From Colwellia sp. MB3u-45 (GTDB taxonomy: Bacteria > Pseudomonadota > Gammaproteobacteria > Enterobacterales > Alteromonadaceae), in NCBI RefSeq assembly GCF_014077005.1, contig NZ_JACGVC010000052.1, positions 1 through 64,000 of the forward strand: 64,000 bases of DNA. The letters run 5' to 3'. Made by a program: the position numbers and the translations under genes. The notes under the pieces are model-generated. The model searched no databases and had not been told where the DNA came from. It saw only the letters and a program-made list of their open reading frames with translations. Positions within the stretch are counted from its first letter, which is position 1. Each line of letters begins with the position of its first letter. Positions 17,428 through 26,925 of this stretch are shown one piece after another.

Positions 17428-18345
17428 ATGAATATAGAAGCAGCATACCCTATTGGTGAGCTTGGCAAAAAGTGGACCGAAGGCGATAAGGAAATATGGT
17501 TTCAACAGCAGCAGAAAAAGCGCAGCTACTTTGAAGAGGTTGTTACTAAATTAGAGGGGTTAAGCGAGAGCTATACTATCGAGCAGTATGGGAACTTACT
17601 CTATGATGAAGAAATTTATCCATTATATGCTTTAAAATCGTCAAATTGGTTAGCAGATAAACCGGCTATTTTAATCACGGGTGGCGTACATGGTTATGAA
17701 ACCAGTGGTGTTCAGGGTGCTATTCGTTTTCTACAAACCGCTGCACAGCCATTTCAAGACGCGTTTAACTTTGTGGTTTTACCTTGTATTAGTCCGTGGG
17801 GTTATGAAACCATTAATCGTTGGAACCCTTTAACAGTTGATCCTAATCGCTCATTTTACGAGAATAGCCAGGCACAAGAGTCATCAGCAGTGATGCAGTA
17901 TATGAAAACCCTAGGTATTGAGTTTTTGGCGCATATAGATCTGCATGAAACCACAGATACTGATAACAGTGAATTTAGGCCAGCACTTTCTGCAAGAGAT
18001 GCTATTGAACAGAAAAATTGGAATATACCCGACGGTTTTTATTTAGTTGGCGATAGCGGTAAACCCCAAGCGAATTTTCAAAAAGCTATTATTGCGTCGG
18101 TAGAGAAAGTCACCCATATTGCTCCTGCGGATAGCGAAGATAAATTAATCGGTGTACCTTTAGCGCAAGCTGGCGTGATTAACTATGCTGCTCGAGACTT
18201 AGGTTTATGTATGGGCTTAACTGACGCGCCCTATGTTACTACCACTGAAGCTTATCCTGATAGTCCACTGGTTGATGATGAAAATTGCATTATTGCTCAG
18301 GTGGCGGTAATTAGTGGCGCATTAAATTATTTAATGACGCTATAA
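17428..18345 (+). CDS. M14 family zinc carboxypeptidase-like protein
   Basis: A 305-residue enzyme, cytoplasmic (no signal peptide). The zinc ligands are visible as HGYE in TGGVHGYETSG (HxxE) and the later His in AHIDLHETTD. DPNRSF carries the substrate-binding Asn-Arg pair. The C-terminal Glu (TTTEAYP) is the likely catalytic base. The layout resembles the AstE/AspA-like and M14 branches that act on small peptides or acyl-amino acids. ATG 17428 has AGG upstream; an upstream ATG at 17368 adds 20 residues of poor quality. yeiP follows after 152 bp in the same direction. Confidence 0.75.
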   Translation: MNIEAAYPIGELGKKWTEGDKEIWFQQQQKKRSYFEEVVTKLEGLSESYTIEQYGNLLYDEEIYPLYALKSSNWLADKPAILITGGVHGYETSGVQGAIRFLQTAAQPFQDAFNFVVLPCISPWGYETINRWNPLTVDPNRSFYENSQAQESSAVMQYMKTLGIEFLAHIDLHETTDTDNSEFRPALSARDAIEQKNWNIPDGFYLVGDSGKPQANFQKAIIASVEKVTHIAPADSEDKLIGVPLAQAGVINYAARDLGLCMGLTDAPYVTTTEAYPDSPLVDDENCIIAQVAVISGALNYLMTL

Positions 18346-18497
18346 AGCTGTTCATGCTCGTTAAGTTGGCAATTCATTAGTTCAATGGCTATTATTGGTG
18401 CTTTAACATATATATGACTAGCAATTAACCAATATTTTCTTGCATAATAAGCTATACATGCTATTTTCTTGCATAAATTTAATGAGGATGGTTTTTC

Positions 18498-19070
18498 ATG
18501 CCAAAAGCTAGTGATATAAAAAAGAATGCCGCGATAGAATATAACGGTAAAGTAATGATTGTTAGAGATATTGAGCGTTCAGTACCTCAAGGTCGTGCCG
18601 GTGGTAGTTTATACAGAATGCGCATGTACGATGTGGTAACAGGCGGTAAAGTTGATGAAACCTTTAAAGCTGACGACACACTTAATTTTGCCGATTTAAC
18701 GCGTCGTCCAGCGATTTTTTCTTATATCGATGGTGAAGAGTATGTCTTTATGGATAACGAAGACTACACACCTTATAACTTAAGCAAAGCGTCAATCGCA
18801 GATGAAGCTTTATTCATTAATGAAGATACGCAAGGTTTATTAGTGATTATTGTTGATGGTGTACCTGTTGCTATTGATTTACCAGCAAGTGTTGAATTAG
18901 TGATTACAGAAACTGATCCGTCAATTAAAGGTGGTTCTGCCACGGCTCGTACTAAGCCGGCAATTTTATCAACGGGCTTAACGGTGCAAGTGCCAGAGCA
19001 TGTGTCAACGGGTGATAAAATTAAAATTAATACCGAAGATCGTAAGTTTATGGGCCGCGCTGATAAATAA
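18498..19070 (+). CDS. yeiP: elongation factor P-like protein YeiP
   Basis: A 190-residue EF-P paralogue with the KOW-like N-domain and two OB domains. The tip of the loop that carries modified Lys in EF-P reads SVPQGRAGG here, with Arg at the tip, as in the YeiP branch. Further marks are [13 protein letters not shown] and the C-terminal RKFMGRAD. The length equals E. coli YeiP. AGGA lies upstream of the ATG. A strong terminator follows directly. Confidence 0.93.
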   Translation: MPKASDIKKNAAIEYNGKVMIVRDIERSVPQGRAGGSLYRMRMYDVVTGGKVDETFKADDTLNFADLTRRPAIFSYIDGEEYVFMDNEDYTPYNLSKASIADEALFINEDTQGLLVIIVDGVPVAIDLPASVELVITETDPSIKGGSATARTKPAILSTGLTVQVPEHVSTGDKIKINTEDRKFMGRADK

Positions 19071-19083
19071 TATCTTCACATTT

Positions 19084-19113
19084 AAGCCAACGATTAAGAT
19101 CGTTGGCTTTTTA
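19084..19113 (+). terminator. rho-independent terminator of yeiP
   Basis: AAGCCAACGAT (19084-19094), loop TAAG, ATCGTTGGCTT (19099-19109) followed by TTTATTTT. Perfect 11-bp stem, 13 nt after the yeiP stop codon. Confidence 0.9.
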
Positions 19114-19137
19114 TTTTCTAGTATTTATTGATAGCTT

Positions 19138-19869
19138 TTATTTATGGTAATGAAACCATTTTTTAAATAAGAAACCTTGTACGTAATCAGCTTTTATTTT
19201 TCGCGCAAAAATAATATCACTTTCAGTTTCTATCCCTTCAAGTATGATTTTTTTCCCCGCACTATGGGCATAGTTAATTAGCGCTTCAACTAACAACATA
19301 AAGTGCTTATTGTGCTTTTCTGCGACCACATGTTTATCAAGCTTAATATAGTCGACCATTTGAATTACCGATGTTGATACCATCGAAAGTGGGTTGAAAA
19401 CATCATCAATCGCGGTATTTATCCCGTTCTTTGCTAAGATATCTATCATGGCTAAACTTTTAATGCTGTCGTTAACTTCTGAATTATCTATCAATTCAAC
19501 AACGATATTAGCATGGTTAAAACTTTTAAATAATTTCAAAAAAGGGTTGTTTTCGTTACCTTCACCAATAGAAAAATAAGAGTCTTGATCTAAATTAACA
19601 AATATATCGCTGTTCATTGGTGCGTAATTTAATTGCAGAAGTTTTTGTTGGTATTCCACTTGGAAGAGAGATAATGAACTGTCATGCAACGCCGCATAAA
19701 TAATGTCTGGTGGGATATTGTTATTGTCTATATCGGTAAACCTAGCTAAACACTCATAAGCCATAATTTCTTTAGATTTTAAATCAACAATAGGTTGATA
19801 TTCTACGCCATAGCGCTGGGATTCCATTAGTTCTATTAAACTCAGAGGAGATATTTGTCTATTATTCAT
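19138..19869 (-). CDS. stand-alone EAL domain protein, divergent motifs
   Basis: A 243-residue protein consisting of an EAL fold only. The signature reads ECLARF instead of EALxR. Candidate metal ligands remain: Asn in VNLDQD, Glu in VELID, Asp-Asp in AIDD, Lys in IKLDK, Glu in LEGIET and Gln in QGFLF. The loop-6 motif DFGTGYS is replaced by VFNPLS. EAL proteins hydrolyse c-di-GMP, but loss of loop 6 often goes with weak or no activity, so a regulator of the YdiV kind is possible. No sensory or membrane domain. Convergent with yeiP. Confidence 0.8.
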   Translation of the reverse strand: MNNRQISPLSLIELMESQRYGVEYQPIVDLKSKEIMAYECLARFTDIDNNNIPPDIIYAALHDSSLSLFQVEYQQKLLQLNYAPMNSDIFVNLDQDSYFSIGEGNENNPFLKLFKSFNHANIVVELIDNSEVNDSIKSLAMIDILAKNGINTAIDDVFNPLSMVSTSVIQMVDYIKLDKHVVAEKHNKHFMLLVEALINYAHSAGKKIILEGIETESDIIFARKIKADYVQGFLFKKWFHYHK

Positions 19870-20314
19870 TCACTATTACAAACAAACTACTTATTTGCGT
19901 ATACCCTAGCTGATACAGGCACTTATTTTAAATGAGAATTATTTACATGTAAATGGTTGGGCTTAATGAATGATTGATATTCAGTACTAATCTAGAGCGG
20001 ATATTAGTTGCTATGTAAAGTATGTGAAACACTGAAAGCTGTTGTTGGTTTTATTTATGGTGAAATGTTAAGCCATTAGTACCTTGCTACCTTAATCAAG
20101 TCGACTTAATGTGAGACGAATTTTTTAGTCAGTCCTTATTGATGGTGTTGTAATCAGTCATCATGCTTTGCATTAATACCCAGTTATAAAAAATACTCAG
20201 TTATAAAAAAAAACCAGTTATAAAAAATCCTTTCATAACTGGGTGTTAATAAAACACTAGCGGTTGGGTGTTTGAGCCCCGAAGAGCTTGCCTTTATATT
20301 TTTATATTTTGCTG
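19870..20314. other. intergenic region between the EAL and ggt genes
   Basis: A 445-base gap. The main structure is the repeat-bearing hairpin at 20178-20244. The rest shows no gene. Confidence 0.45.
20178..20244 (-). terminator. ggt terminator with triplicated right arm
   Basis: On the minus strand ACCCAGTTAT is followed by a loop, then ATAACTGG and a run of T, a normal terminator about 70 nt after ggt. The arm plus its T-run is then repeated: on the plus strand 17-base units begin at 20181, 20198 and 20215, each CAGTTATAAAAAA plus a variable tail. The inverted copy is at 20235-20244. Confidence 0.8.
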
Positions 20315-21985
20315 TTATTGCTCAATAACAATTGATTTACCTCGACCACCAGACTCTGCTGCCGCATCTAATTGTTGCTCGTTGGCAATGATCAGCTGTA
20401 CCGCGCCAAATCGACGTTCACTCAGGGTATAGCCCATTTTTTTAAGTGCTGATTTTTCTTGTTCAGCAATACCAGGGTAATGTTGAATAACATCCTTTGG
20501 TAATAATTGATGATGGAATCTTGGGGCATTTGCCGCTTGTTCAGCATTCATGTCAAATTCAATCACATTAAGCATAGACTGATAAACCGAACTAATGATG
20601 GTGGTACCGCCGGGAGAGCCGGTCACTAATTTAACTTTGTTGTCTTTTAACAAGATAGTGGGGGTCATAGACGACAGCATACGCTTATTAGCTTGAATTT
20701 CATTTGCTTCGCCACCGACGGCGCCATAAATATTTGCCACACCGGCTTTAACGCTAAAGTCATCCATTTCATCATTTAAAATAAAACCAGCGCCTTCAAC
20801 AATAACACCACTACCAAAGGTATAATTAATGGTTGTTGTATTTGATACGGCATTACCCCATTTATCGATAATGGAAAAATGTGTGGTGTCTGGGCTCTCT
20901 TTTAAGCCAGGTTTAATGGTGTTAGTAACCGAAATAGTATCAGCTGAAATACCCGCGATACGTGTTTTTAAGTAACTATCAGCCAGTAATTTTTCTTGCG
21001 GGACATCAAAGAAATCAGGATCGCCTAAGTATTCTGCGCGGTCAGCAAAAACACGCTTCCCGATTTCTGCTAAGCGATGCATATAAGCTGCTGAATTATG
21101 TGCTAATGGCGTTTTATTATTTGAGAGTAAATCATACATATTTAGCCACTGTAAAATAGCAATACCGCCAGAACTTGGTGGTGGGGCCGTTAGCACTTGG
21201 TGACCACGCCACGTTTTTTCTAGTGGTTTACGCCATGTTGCACGATAATTATCTAAATCATCATAACCAATGATGCCACCGTTTTTTGTCATGAAATCAG
21301 TAATTATTTTTGCGGTTTCACCTTGATAAAAACCATTACGGCCATCATCTGCAATGCGCTCTAGTGTTTTTGCTAAATTAGCTTGTTTAAACAAAGTACC
21401 GGTTTTAGCGCTGGCAAAGTGCTCAGCAAAATTAACCTTTATACCTTCTTGTTTGAAGCTGTTAATACGCCATACAATGTTTTTTGCTAGGTTTTCATGA
21501 ACAATAAACCCTTGTTCAGCTAAGGCTACCGCGGGCATGACTAAAGACTTCCAAGGGAGTGAGCCATATTTTTTATGGGCTTGCCACATGCCATCTACCG
21601 TGCCAGGTACACCAGAAGATAAAACACCGTATAAAGACTGATAAGGAATAACATCGCCATGCTCATCTAAATACATATCACGATGGGCTTTTAAGGGGGC
21701 AACTTCACGATAATCTAAAAAGTCTGCTTTATTATCCTTATAAATCACCATGAAACCGCCACCACCGACATTACCGGCTTCGGGCTGGGTTACCGCTAAA
21801 ACAAATTGTGCAGCAATAGCCGCGTCAATGGCATTACCTCCTTGTGAAAGTATTTTTGCTGAAACCTCGGCACTAAAACTATCAGGCATTGCCACTGCAG
21901 CTTGTTGTGTTGCTTGGATCTCAAAGGCTGAGGAAGATAATGAATAAATTAATAAGGCGATTGAGAGCGTTAATGGTTTTATCAT
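20315..21985 (-). CDS. ggt: gamma-glutamyltransferase
   Basis: A 556-residue precursor of periplasmic GGT, which hydrolyses or transpeptidates gamma-glutamyl compounds such as glutathione. A signal peptide precedes FEIQATQQAAVAMP. The autocatalytic nucleophile is Thr in PDTTHFSIID near residue 370, which starts the small subunit. Further marks: GNVGGGGFMV near residue 77 and SPGGTTIISSVYQ near 455. GTG 21997 opens the frame, but ATG 21985 starts a normal signal peptide. Monocistronic. Confidence 0.93.
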   Translation of the reverse strand: MIKPLTLSIALLIYSLSSSAFEIQATQQAAVAMPDSFSAEVSAKILSQGGNAIDAAIAAQFVLAVTQPEAGNVGGGGFMVIYKDNKADFLDYREVAPLKAHRDMYLDEHGDVIPYQSLYGVLSSGVPGTVDGMWQAHKKYGSLPWKSLVMPAVALAEQGFIVHENLAKNIVWRINSFKQEGIKVNFAEHFASAKTGTLFKQANLAKTLERIADDGRNGFYQGETAKIITDFMTKNGGIIGYDDLDNYRATWRKPLEKTWRGHQVLTAPPPSSGGIAILQWLNMYDLLSNNKTPLAHNSAAYMHRLAEIGKRVFADRAEYLGDPDFFDVPQEKLLADSYLKTRIAGISADTISVTNTIKPGLKESPDTTHFSIIDKWGNAVSNTTTINYTFGSGVIVEGAGFILNDEMDDFSVKAGVANIYGAVGGEANEIQANKRMLSSMTPTILLKDNKVKLVTGSPGGTTIISSVYQSMLNVIEFDMNAEQAANAPRFHHQLLPKDVIQHYPGIAEQEKSALKKMGYTLSERRFGAVQLIIANEQQLDAAAESGGRGKSIVIEQ

Positions 21986-22426
21986 GAAAATTAGCACTGT
22001 TGCATTTATATTTGCTGATAGATTAACGCGTTAACAAGAAATGTACAGTGGCAAGTATCACTTAATCGATTATCAGCTAAAATCTCAGGTTGAGCTCATG
22101 TTTATCTAAGGTTAAGTTAAGGTTATGGATAAGTTGAGTGAGAACAATGACCGTTTTTATTGTTATTAACAAAAACTAAGGTGTTGTTAATGAATGAGGT
22201 AAACGGGTATTTGAGGATTAATTATTTGCTGTTTCTAAGCAAAAAATGAGTTCAACTATGCAACGTAAGCTAAGCGACGCAGCGAAAAAAAACTTAGCTT
22301 TAGGTAAGTAGTAGTGAAGCTTAACTATCATAGCTTGAGAAAACAGCAAGAAATAAACCGTATTGTCACCGCAGTGGTCAAAAGTATCAGCGTTGCTCTG
22401 GCCAAGTAAAATAGCCATCCGGGGTG
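21986..22426. other. intergenic region between ggt and the Nudix gene
   Basis: A 441-base gap containing the ggt promoter. A frame at 22218-22418 on the minus strand has no supporting signal. Nothing else seen. Confidence 0.4.
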
Positions 22427-22942
22427 CTAAAGTAATTCAGCAACAATACGTTTTAATAAAAAGGTTTCTCGTTCGATGGATAAGCCTTTTTTTTCACTAT
22501 TTTTTATCACCATTTCATTGTGTAAAATAGCGGTGTGGATGTTCATCCAAAGGGGTTGCATACCATTTTGCAATTCATGAGGCTCAAATTCTGGCGCTAG
22601 TAGCTCTTGATCTATTTCGCAGGTATAGCAATAAGACAGCATATGAATCACATCATAATCATTTTTATGCCAATTACGATACTCTTCATAATACCCAAAT
22701 GCTTGAATATTATTGACATTTTGTGCCCCAGTTTCTTCACGTAATTCACGAATAAGGCCAGAAATATTATCTTCCCCTTCATCAATGCCGCCTCCTGGTA
22801 AAGTGTAATCGTGATAACGCTTGGTATATAGCAGTAAAATATTCTCACCGTTCAAGACAATGGCGCGAGTCGCTTTACGGGTGAAACGATGTGCAATATT
22901 TGGATGTAAATCTAATACTTGAGTTGATTTTAATAAGCGCAT
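22427..22942 (-). CDS. Nudix hydrolase
   Basis: A 171-residue pyrophosphohydrolase. The Nudix box is complete: GGGIDEGEDNISGLIRELRE then ETGAQ (about residues 50-74), with the metal-binding REUxEE core. An N-terminal strand block (TRKATRAIVLNGENILLLYT) precedes it. The substrate (nucleotide, sugar nucleotide or other) cannot be told. It stands alone, with long non-coding flanks. Confidence 0.85.
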   Translation of the reverse strand: MRLLKSTQVLDLHPNIAHRFTRKATRAIVLNGENILLLYTKRYHDYTLPGGGIDEGEDNISGLIRELREETGAQNVNNIQAFGYYEEYRNWHKNDYDVIHMLSYCYTCEIDQELLAPEFEPHELQNGMQPLWMNIHTAILHNEMVIKNSEKKGLSIERETFLLKRIVAELL

Positions 22943-23293
22943 GATAAATATTTTTGTTAAATGTTTATCATTTATGGGGATAGATAGCGCTTAAATCAAT
23001 AGTAAGTTGAATACAGCTTACAGAATTTTCATGTAAGGCTGCTTATGTAATCTTGAGTGAAAGTTTAGATGAAAGCTTTCTAAATAAGGTTCTTTAATAC
23101 TTTAGGGGTTTTTTTATATTTATTCAGGCTTTGCTATGCTTAATTAGGTTTCGTTCTTATGTTATTTTGTTTCGTTTTGATTGGAAAAAGCATGCTTAGC
23201 TTTCGATGTGAAATTTAATTTACGTTTAATACGGGAAAAATGAAACTTGTTGTGTAATAATACAAGCGTGGTAACGTTAATTAGGAGAGCCTC
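22943..23293. other. intergenic promoter region for Nudix and the small ORF
   Basis: A 351-base gap between divergent genes. An AGGAG ribosome binding site ends it; no repeat or other gene is visible. Confidence 0.4.
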
Positions 23294-23443
23294 ATGGTTC
23301 ATGAAGAAGCAGTCAATGTAATAGAGCTTAGCGTCAACGCTATGGTAATGCCAAAAACTATTGAGCAGCAGTTAACTGACGCCAATGATGAAATTGCAGA
23401 TCTAAAAATGCAAATTGTTTGGTTAGAGCGCTCTTACGAATAA
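23294..23443 (+). CDS. 49-residue coiled-coil protein of unknown function
   Basis: A complete small gene: AGGAGAG 7 nt before the ATG, 49 codons, and a strong terminator 18 nt after the stop. The protein starts MVHEEAVNVIELSVNAMVMP and ends in a heptad-like acidic helix (TIEQQLTDANDEIADLKMQI, then VWLERSYE), similar in style to SlyX-like short coiled coils, but I cannot assign it to that family. The combination of ribosome binding site and terminator makes it a real transcription unit. Confidence 0.75.
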   Translation: MVHEEAVNVIELSVNAMVMPKTIEQQLTDANDEIADLKMQIVWLERSYE

Positions 23444-23461
23444 AACAGTCATTATTCTATC

Positions 23462-23495
23462 AAGGCCAGTGTGATATTTCACACTGGCCTTTTTT
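23462..23495 (+). terminator. strong rho-independent terminator of the 49-codon gene
   Basis: AAGGCCAGTGTGA (23462-23474), loop TATT, TCACACTGGCCTT (23479-23491), then TTTT. Perfect 13-bp stem. The A-run on the left is short, so it is mainly plus-strand. Confidence 0.92.
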
Positions 23496-23837
23496 ATATC
23501 CTAAAGTAATGCTCAAGTATGCTGTTGGAATGATATTAAGCTGTTTTGTGGCGTTCAGTTATAAAAAGAACCATGGGTTAAAAGTTAAAAAATAGCGCTC
23601 AGTACTCAGTGACTTATTGGCATTTGAGCTATCGCTGGCTATCTAAATACTATAAATATCGCTTTACTGATAATATAACACTGACTTACTGATCCAAATA
23701 CATAGTGACGAAAGTATAATAACTTATCGCTTCTGCTCAGTATTTTATAGCAAGTTTATAGCAAGTAATCGTGGGCAAACCCTGACAAATGGCTTAGCAT
23801 TTATTTGTCATCAGCAACGGCGTTAAAAGGAACGAGT
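23496..23837. other. intergenic region upstream of the ABC operon
   Basis: Includes an 11-bp tandem duplication (TTTATAGCAAG x2, 23744-23765). Otherwise no feature. Confidence 0.4.
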
Positions 23838-24506
23838 TTGTCTTTAAAAATAACAGCATTAAGTCATGAAGTTACCGATGGTGACAACCATCGTTATTTG
23901 TTTACTGATTTATCATTATCCGTTGCTCCCGGTGAATGTGTGGCACTAATGGGCGAGAGTGGCAGCGGCAAAACCACGTTACTAAATTTAATTGCTGGAT
24001 TAGAGCCTATTCAGCAAGGGGAAATAGCGATTGCCAATTTACCCTTATCTAACGCCTCAGATAAACAGTTAAGTCGTTTAAGAAAACAGTACCTAGGTAT
24101 TATTTTTCAGCAGTTTAATTTATTAAGCAGTTTGTCAGTACAAGACAACATTGAATTTAGCGCCAAATTATCAGGTCGTTTTGATGAAAATCATGGCTTA
24201 ACTTTAGCTAAAGAACTTGGCATATCGTCACTTCTTGCTAAATTTCCTGCGACACTTTCCGGTGGTGAAATGCAACGCGTAGCGATTGCGCGGGCATTAA
24301 ATGCAAAACCTCAGCTGTTATTAGCCGATGAGCCAACAGGTAATCTTGACAAAACCAACAGTGAACATGTCGTTGAGCAATTAGTCAATTTGGCTAAATC
24401 TAAAAATACAGCCTTACTCATGGTAACCCATAGCCTTGATGTAGCCCGCAGTATGGATAAAATTTATCGTCTTGTTGACGGCACATTAACCTTGTTTGAA
24501 GGCTAA
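23838..24506 (+). CDS. ABC transporter ATP-binding protein (AttE/YbbA/LolD type)
   Basis: A 222-residue ATPase of the MacB/LolD/FtsE class. Walker A is GESGSGKTT, the signature LSGGEMQR and Walker B LLLADEPTG; the D-loop (NLDK) and H-loop His (VTHS) are present. The frame opens at TTG 23805, but TTG 23838 has AAAAGGA upstream and removes an untypical 11-residue extension. It overlaps or abuts the permease gene, so the two are co-translated. It likely powers a mechanotransmission or lipoprotein-handling transporter. Confidence 0.88.
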   Translation: MSLKITALSHEVTDGDNHRYLFTDLSLSVAPGECVALMGESGSGKTTLLNLIAGLEPIQQGEIAIANLPLSNASDKQLSRLRKQYLGIIFQQFNLLSSLSVQDNIEFSAKLSGRFDENHGLTLAKELGISSLLAKFPATLSGGEMQRVAIARALNAKPQLLLADEPTGNLDKTNSEHVVEQLVNLAKSKNTALLMVTHSLDVARSMDKIYRLVDGTLTLFEG

Positions 24507-24510
24507 TGTG

Positions 24511-26925
24511 ATGGTTAGTTCTAACGTAAAAAAAGTACACTCTGAATTTCTTTTAGTGCTAAAAGCCCACATTGGCGAATATATTAATAAGCCTTTACTC
24601 AACCTTGGTTTTATCTTTAGCTTAGCAATAGCGACCAGCACCTTATTGAGTATTTTGGTGCTAAATGACGCAAGTGAGCAGCAGTATCAATCTGCCAATA
24701 GTCGTTTAAAGTCGCCTGTTGCTTTTCATATTGTACCGGCGTCGGGGGAAACTATTTCAATAAGTGATTATGCTCAGTTAAGAGCACAAGGCTTTTATCA
24801 ACTCAATGCGACCCATGTTTTCAGTAAAGTTTTAGCTAATGGTGAGAAAATAGCTTTTCGAGCGATAGATATTTTGCCGTTAGTGCTTACCATGCCAGCA
24901 AGCTACACCAGTAAAGCTGTGAATATTGAACAAGGCTATGCAGACTTGCTCGGTTTAACTATTAAAAATAGTGTGCCAGTGTCATTAACGGTCAGCAACC
25001 ATGACGCGGTAGCAGTGAATATCAATAATGTTGCCGATTGGGGCAATGTTGCTTTGCTTGATATTGCACTCGCGTGGCAGCTATTTCCAGACATTAAAGG
25101 CTTTAGCCATTTGATGGTAAGTGAGATGTCAGTCAGCGAAATTTCACGACTTAAAGCGGCGTTACCTCCTTACCTGTCTATTCAAGAAACCTGGTCCATT
25201 ACAGAACGTGAAGGTTTTGCCGACGCCTTACATCTTAATTTATCGGCCTTAGCCATTTTGGGTTTTATTGTTAGCCTTTTTATTGCTTTTCAGGCAGCGA
25301 ATCAGGCTTGGACCAAAAGGCGTGAGCTTGCCACGCAATTGCGTTTGCTGGGTATTGAATTAAACACCATTATGAAAGTTATGCTGTGTGAGGCCTTATC
25401 GTTAACCTTGTTGGCGAGTGTGCTCGGTATGGTTATTGCCTTTGTTTTAGTGTCTTTTATATTGCCATTATTGGGCTTGACGCTAGAGCAACTTTATCAA
25501 TTACAAGTCAGTGGGCAATTTCAATGGCAGTGGCAATACAGTTTATGGGCCTTTGCGATATCGTCAATTGCTGTTATGGCGGCGTTACTGAAACAATTTA
25601 GACTTATTGGTTCAGCAAAAATTGCCTTCTCTGCACGACTATCCCAACAATATTTTAGTTTTAAAACCACAGCCATAGTTGCTGCTATTCTCTTAGTTTT
25701 ATTTGTTTTTTGGCCCGATAATAACTGGCATCATTTGATGTTTAAATACGGCTTGCTGTTACTCGCCAGTGTCGCGATATTGCCTAATTTGTTGAAGTTT
25801 TTTCTGCAAACATTGGCATTAATCAGCCGGTCTTTTCGCTTAAAGTTTATTTTTCAAGATGCCAGTCAGCAAGTGGGTAGACGTTATCTGCCCATTGCCG
25901 CTTTTTATTTAGCCTTAACCGCCAGTATTGCCGCCGCTTTAATGGTGAATAGTTTTCAAAGTGCCTTTGTGTCTTATTTAAATCAGTTACTTAATGCCGA
26001 CTTGTTCGTGCGTTACAACGCAGAGCAAAAACAGCCATTAAGCCAATGGTTGCAACAAAAAAACGGTGTTGAAGAATATGTTTTATTTACTAGCACGGTG
26101 GCAAAGTACCAAGCAGACACTGTTGAGGTCCATCGCCTGAGCTCGAAAAAGCAGCAACAAAGCTTATCGCTGAAATCAGGTAAGCTGGCTACCCTTAATA
26201 GCACAGAAAGAAGCTGTTATATTAATGAACAACTAGCCTACAAACGTTTGATTACAGTACAGCAAGTCATTGAAATAAAACAAGGTCAACACAGTCTATC
26301 TTGCCGTGTTCAAGCTATTTATTACGATTATGGCAATCAAGCTTTTGCCATCAAAATACCATCAAAACTCAACATTGATGAGCTATCAGCGTGGCAAGAA
26401 ACTGGCTTTGGACTGTTTTTAACCTTAGATGCCAATGTTATTAAACAAGCGCTTATTGATGATGTCGGCATAGACAGCAGCCAAATGTACCAACCAGAGC
26501 AAATCAAAAAACTGGCGTTAGCTGTGTTTGAGCAAAGCTTTGCTTTAACACAAGCTATTGCTTTTGTATTACTCTCTATTGCTTGTTTAGGTTTGTTTTT
26601 ATCAGCGAATAGTTTGGAGTTAGCCCGCAAACCCGACTTACATATTTTAAGCAGTTTAGGCTACAGCCAGTTTGAGCTGTTTAGCCATATGCTATGGCAA
26701 TGGTTGCTGTTAGCTTTTGGTGCTATTTTATTAAGTTGGCCTGTTGCTACCGCCTTGGCAAATGCGTTGGTGAGTTTAATTTTACCAGCCTCTTTTGGTT
26801 GGTCAATGCCCTTGGTTTTTGAAATAGGGCCATTTGTGGTGAGTAGTGTGCTCGGTATCTTGATGCTGATCCCTGCATTAGCCCTGCCATTATATAAACT
26901 TAACGTTAGAGCTAGTTTGTCATGA
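24511..26925 (+). CDS. FtsX-fold ABC permease (AttFG/YbbP type)
   Basis: An 804-residue permease with a cytoplasmic start, helix 1 near residues 34-54, three helices at about 243-350, a second set starting near 385-465, and three helices at about 675-800. This is two FtsX units in one chain, the same size as E. coli YbbP (804). Large periplasmic segments lie between. It starts 4 nt after the ATPase stop (ATG 24511, or GTG 24508). The last codons overlap the next gene by ATGA. In Agrobacterium-type AttEFGH systems the two permeases are separate genes. Confidence 0.85.
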   Translation: MVSSNVKKVHSEFLLVLKAHIGEYINKPLLNLGFIFSLAIATSTLLSILVLNDASEQQYQSANSRLKSPVAFHIVPASGETISISDYAQLRAQGFYQLNATHVFSKVLANGEKIAFRAIDILPLVLTMPASYTSKAVNIEQGYADLLGLTIKNSVPVSLTVSNHDAVAVNINNVADWGNVALLDIALAWQLFPDIKGFSHLMVSEMSVSEISRLKAALPPYLSIQETWSITEREGFADALHLNLSALAILGFIVSLFIAFQAANQAWTKRRELATQLRLLGIELNTIMKVMLCEALSLTLLASVLGMVIAFVLVSFILPLLGLTLEQLYQLQVSGQFQWQWQYSLWAFAISSIAVMAALLKQFRLIGSAKIAFSARLSQQYFSFKTTAIVAAILLVLFVFWPDNNWHHLMFKYGLLLLASVAILPNLLKFFLQTLALISRSFRLKFIFQDASQQVGRRYLPIAAFYLALTASIAAALMVNSFQSAFVSYLNQLLNADLFVRYNAEQKQPLSQWLQQKNGVEEYVLFTSTVAKYQADTVEVHRLSSKKQQQSLSLKSGKLATLNSTERSCYINEQLAYKRLITVQQVIEIKQGQHSLSCRVQAIYYDYGNQAFAIKIPSKLNIDELSAWQETGFGLFLTLDANVIKQALIDDVGIDSSQMYQPEQIKKLALAVFEQSFALTQAIAFVLLSIACLGLFLSANSLELARKPDLHILSSLGYSQFELFSHMLWQWLLLAFGAILLSWPVATALANALVSLILPASFGWSMPLVFEIGPFVVSSVLGILMLIPALALPLYKLNVRASLS

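Noticed and set aside
22218-22418. 66-codon frame between ggt and Nudix
   Set aside because: No family, no ribosome binding site; likely chance.
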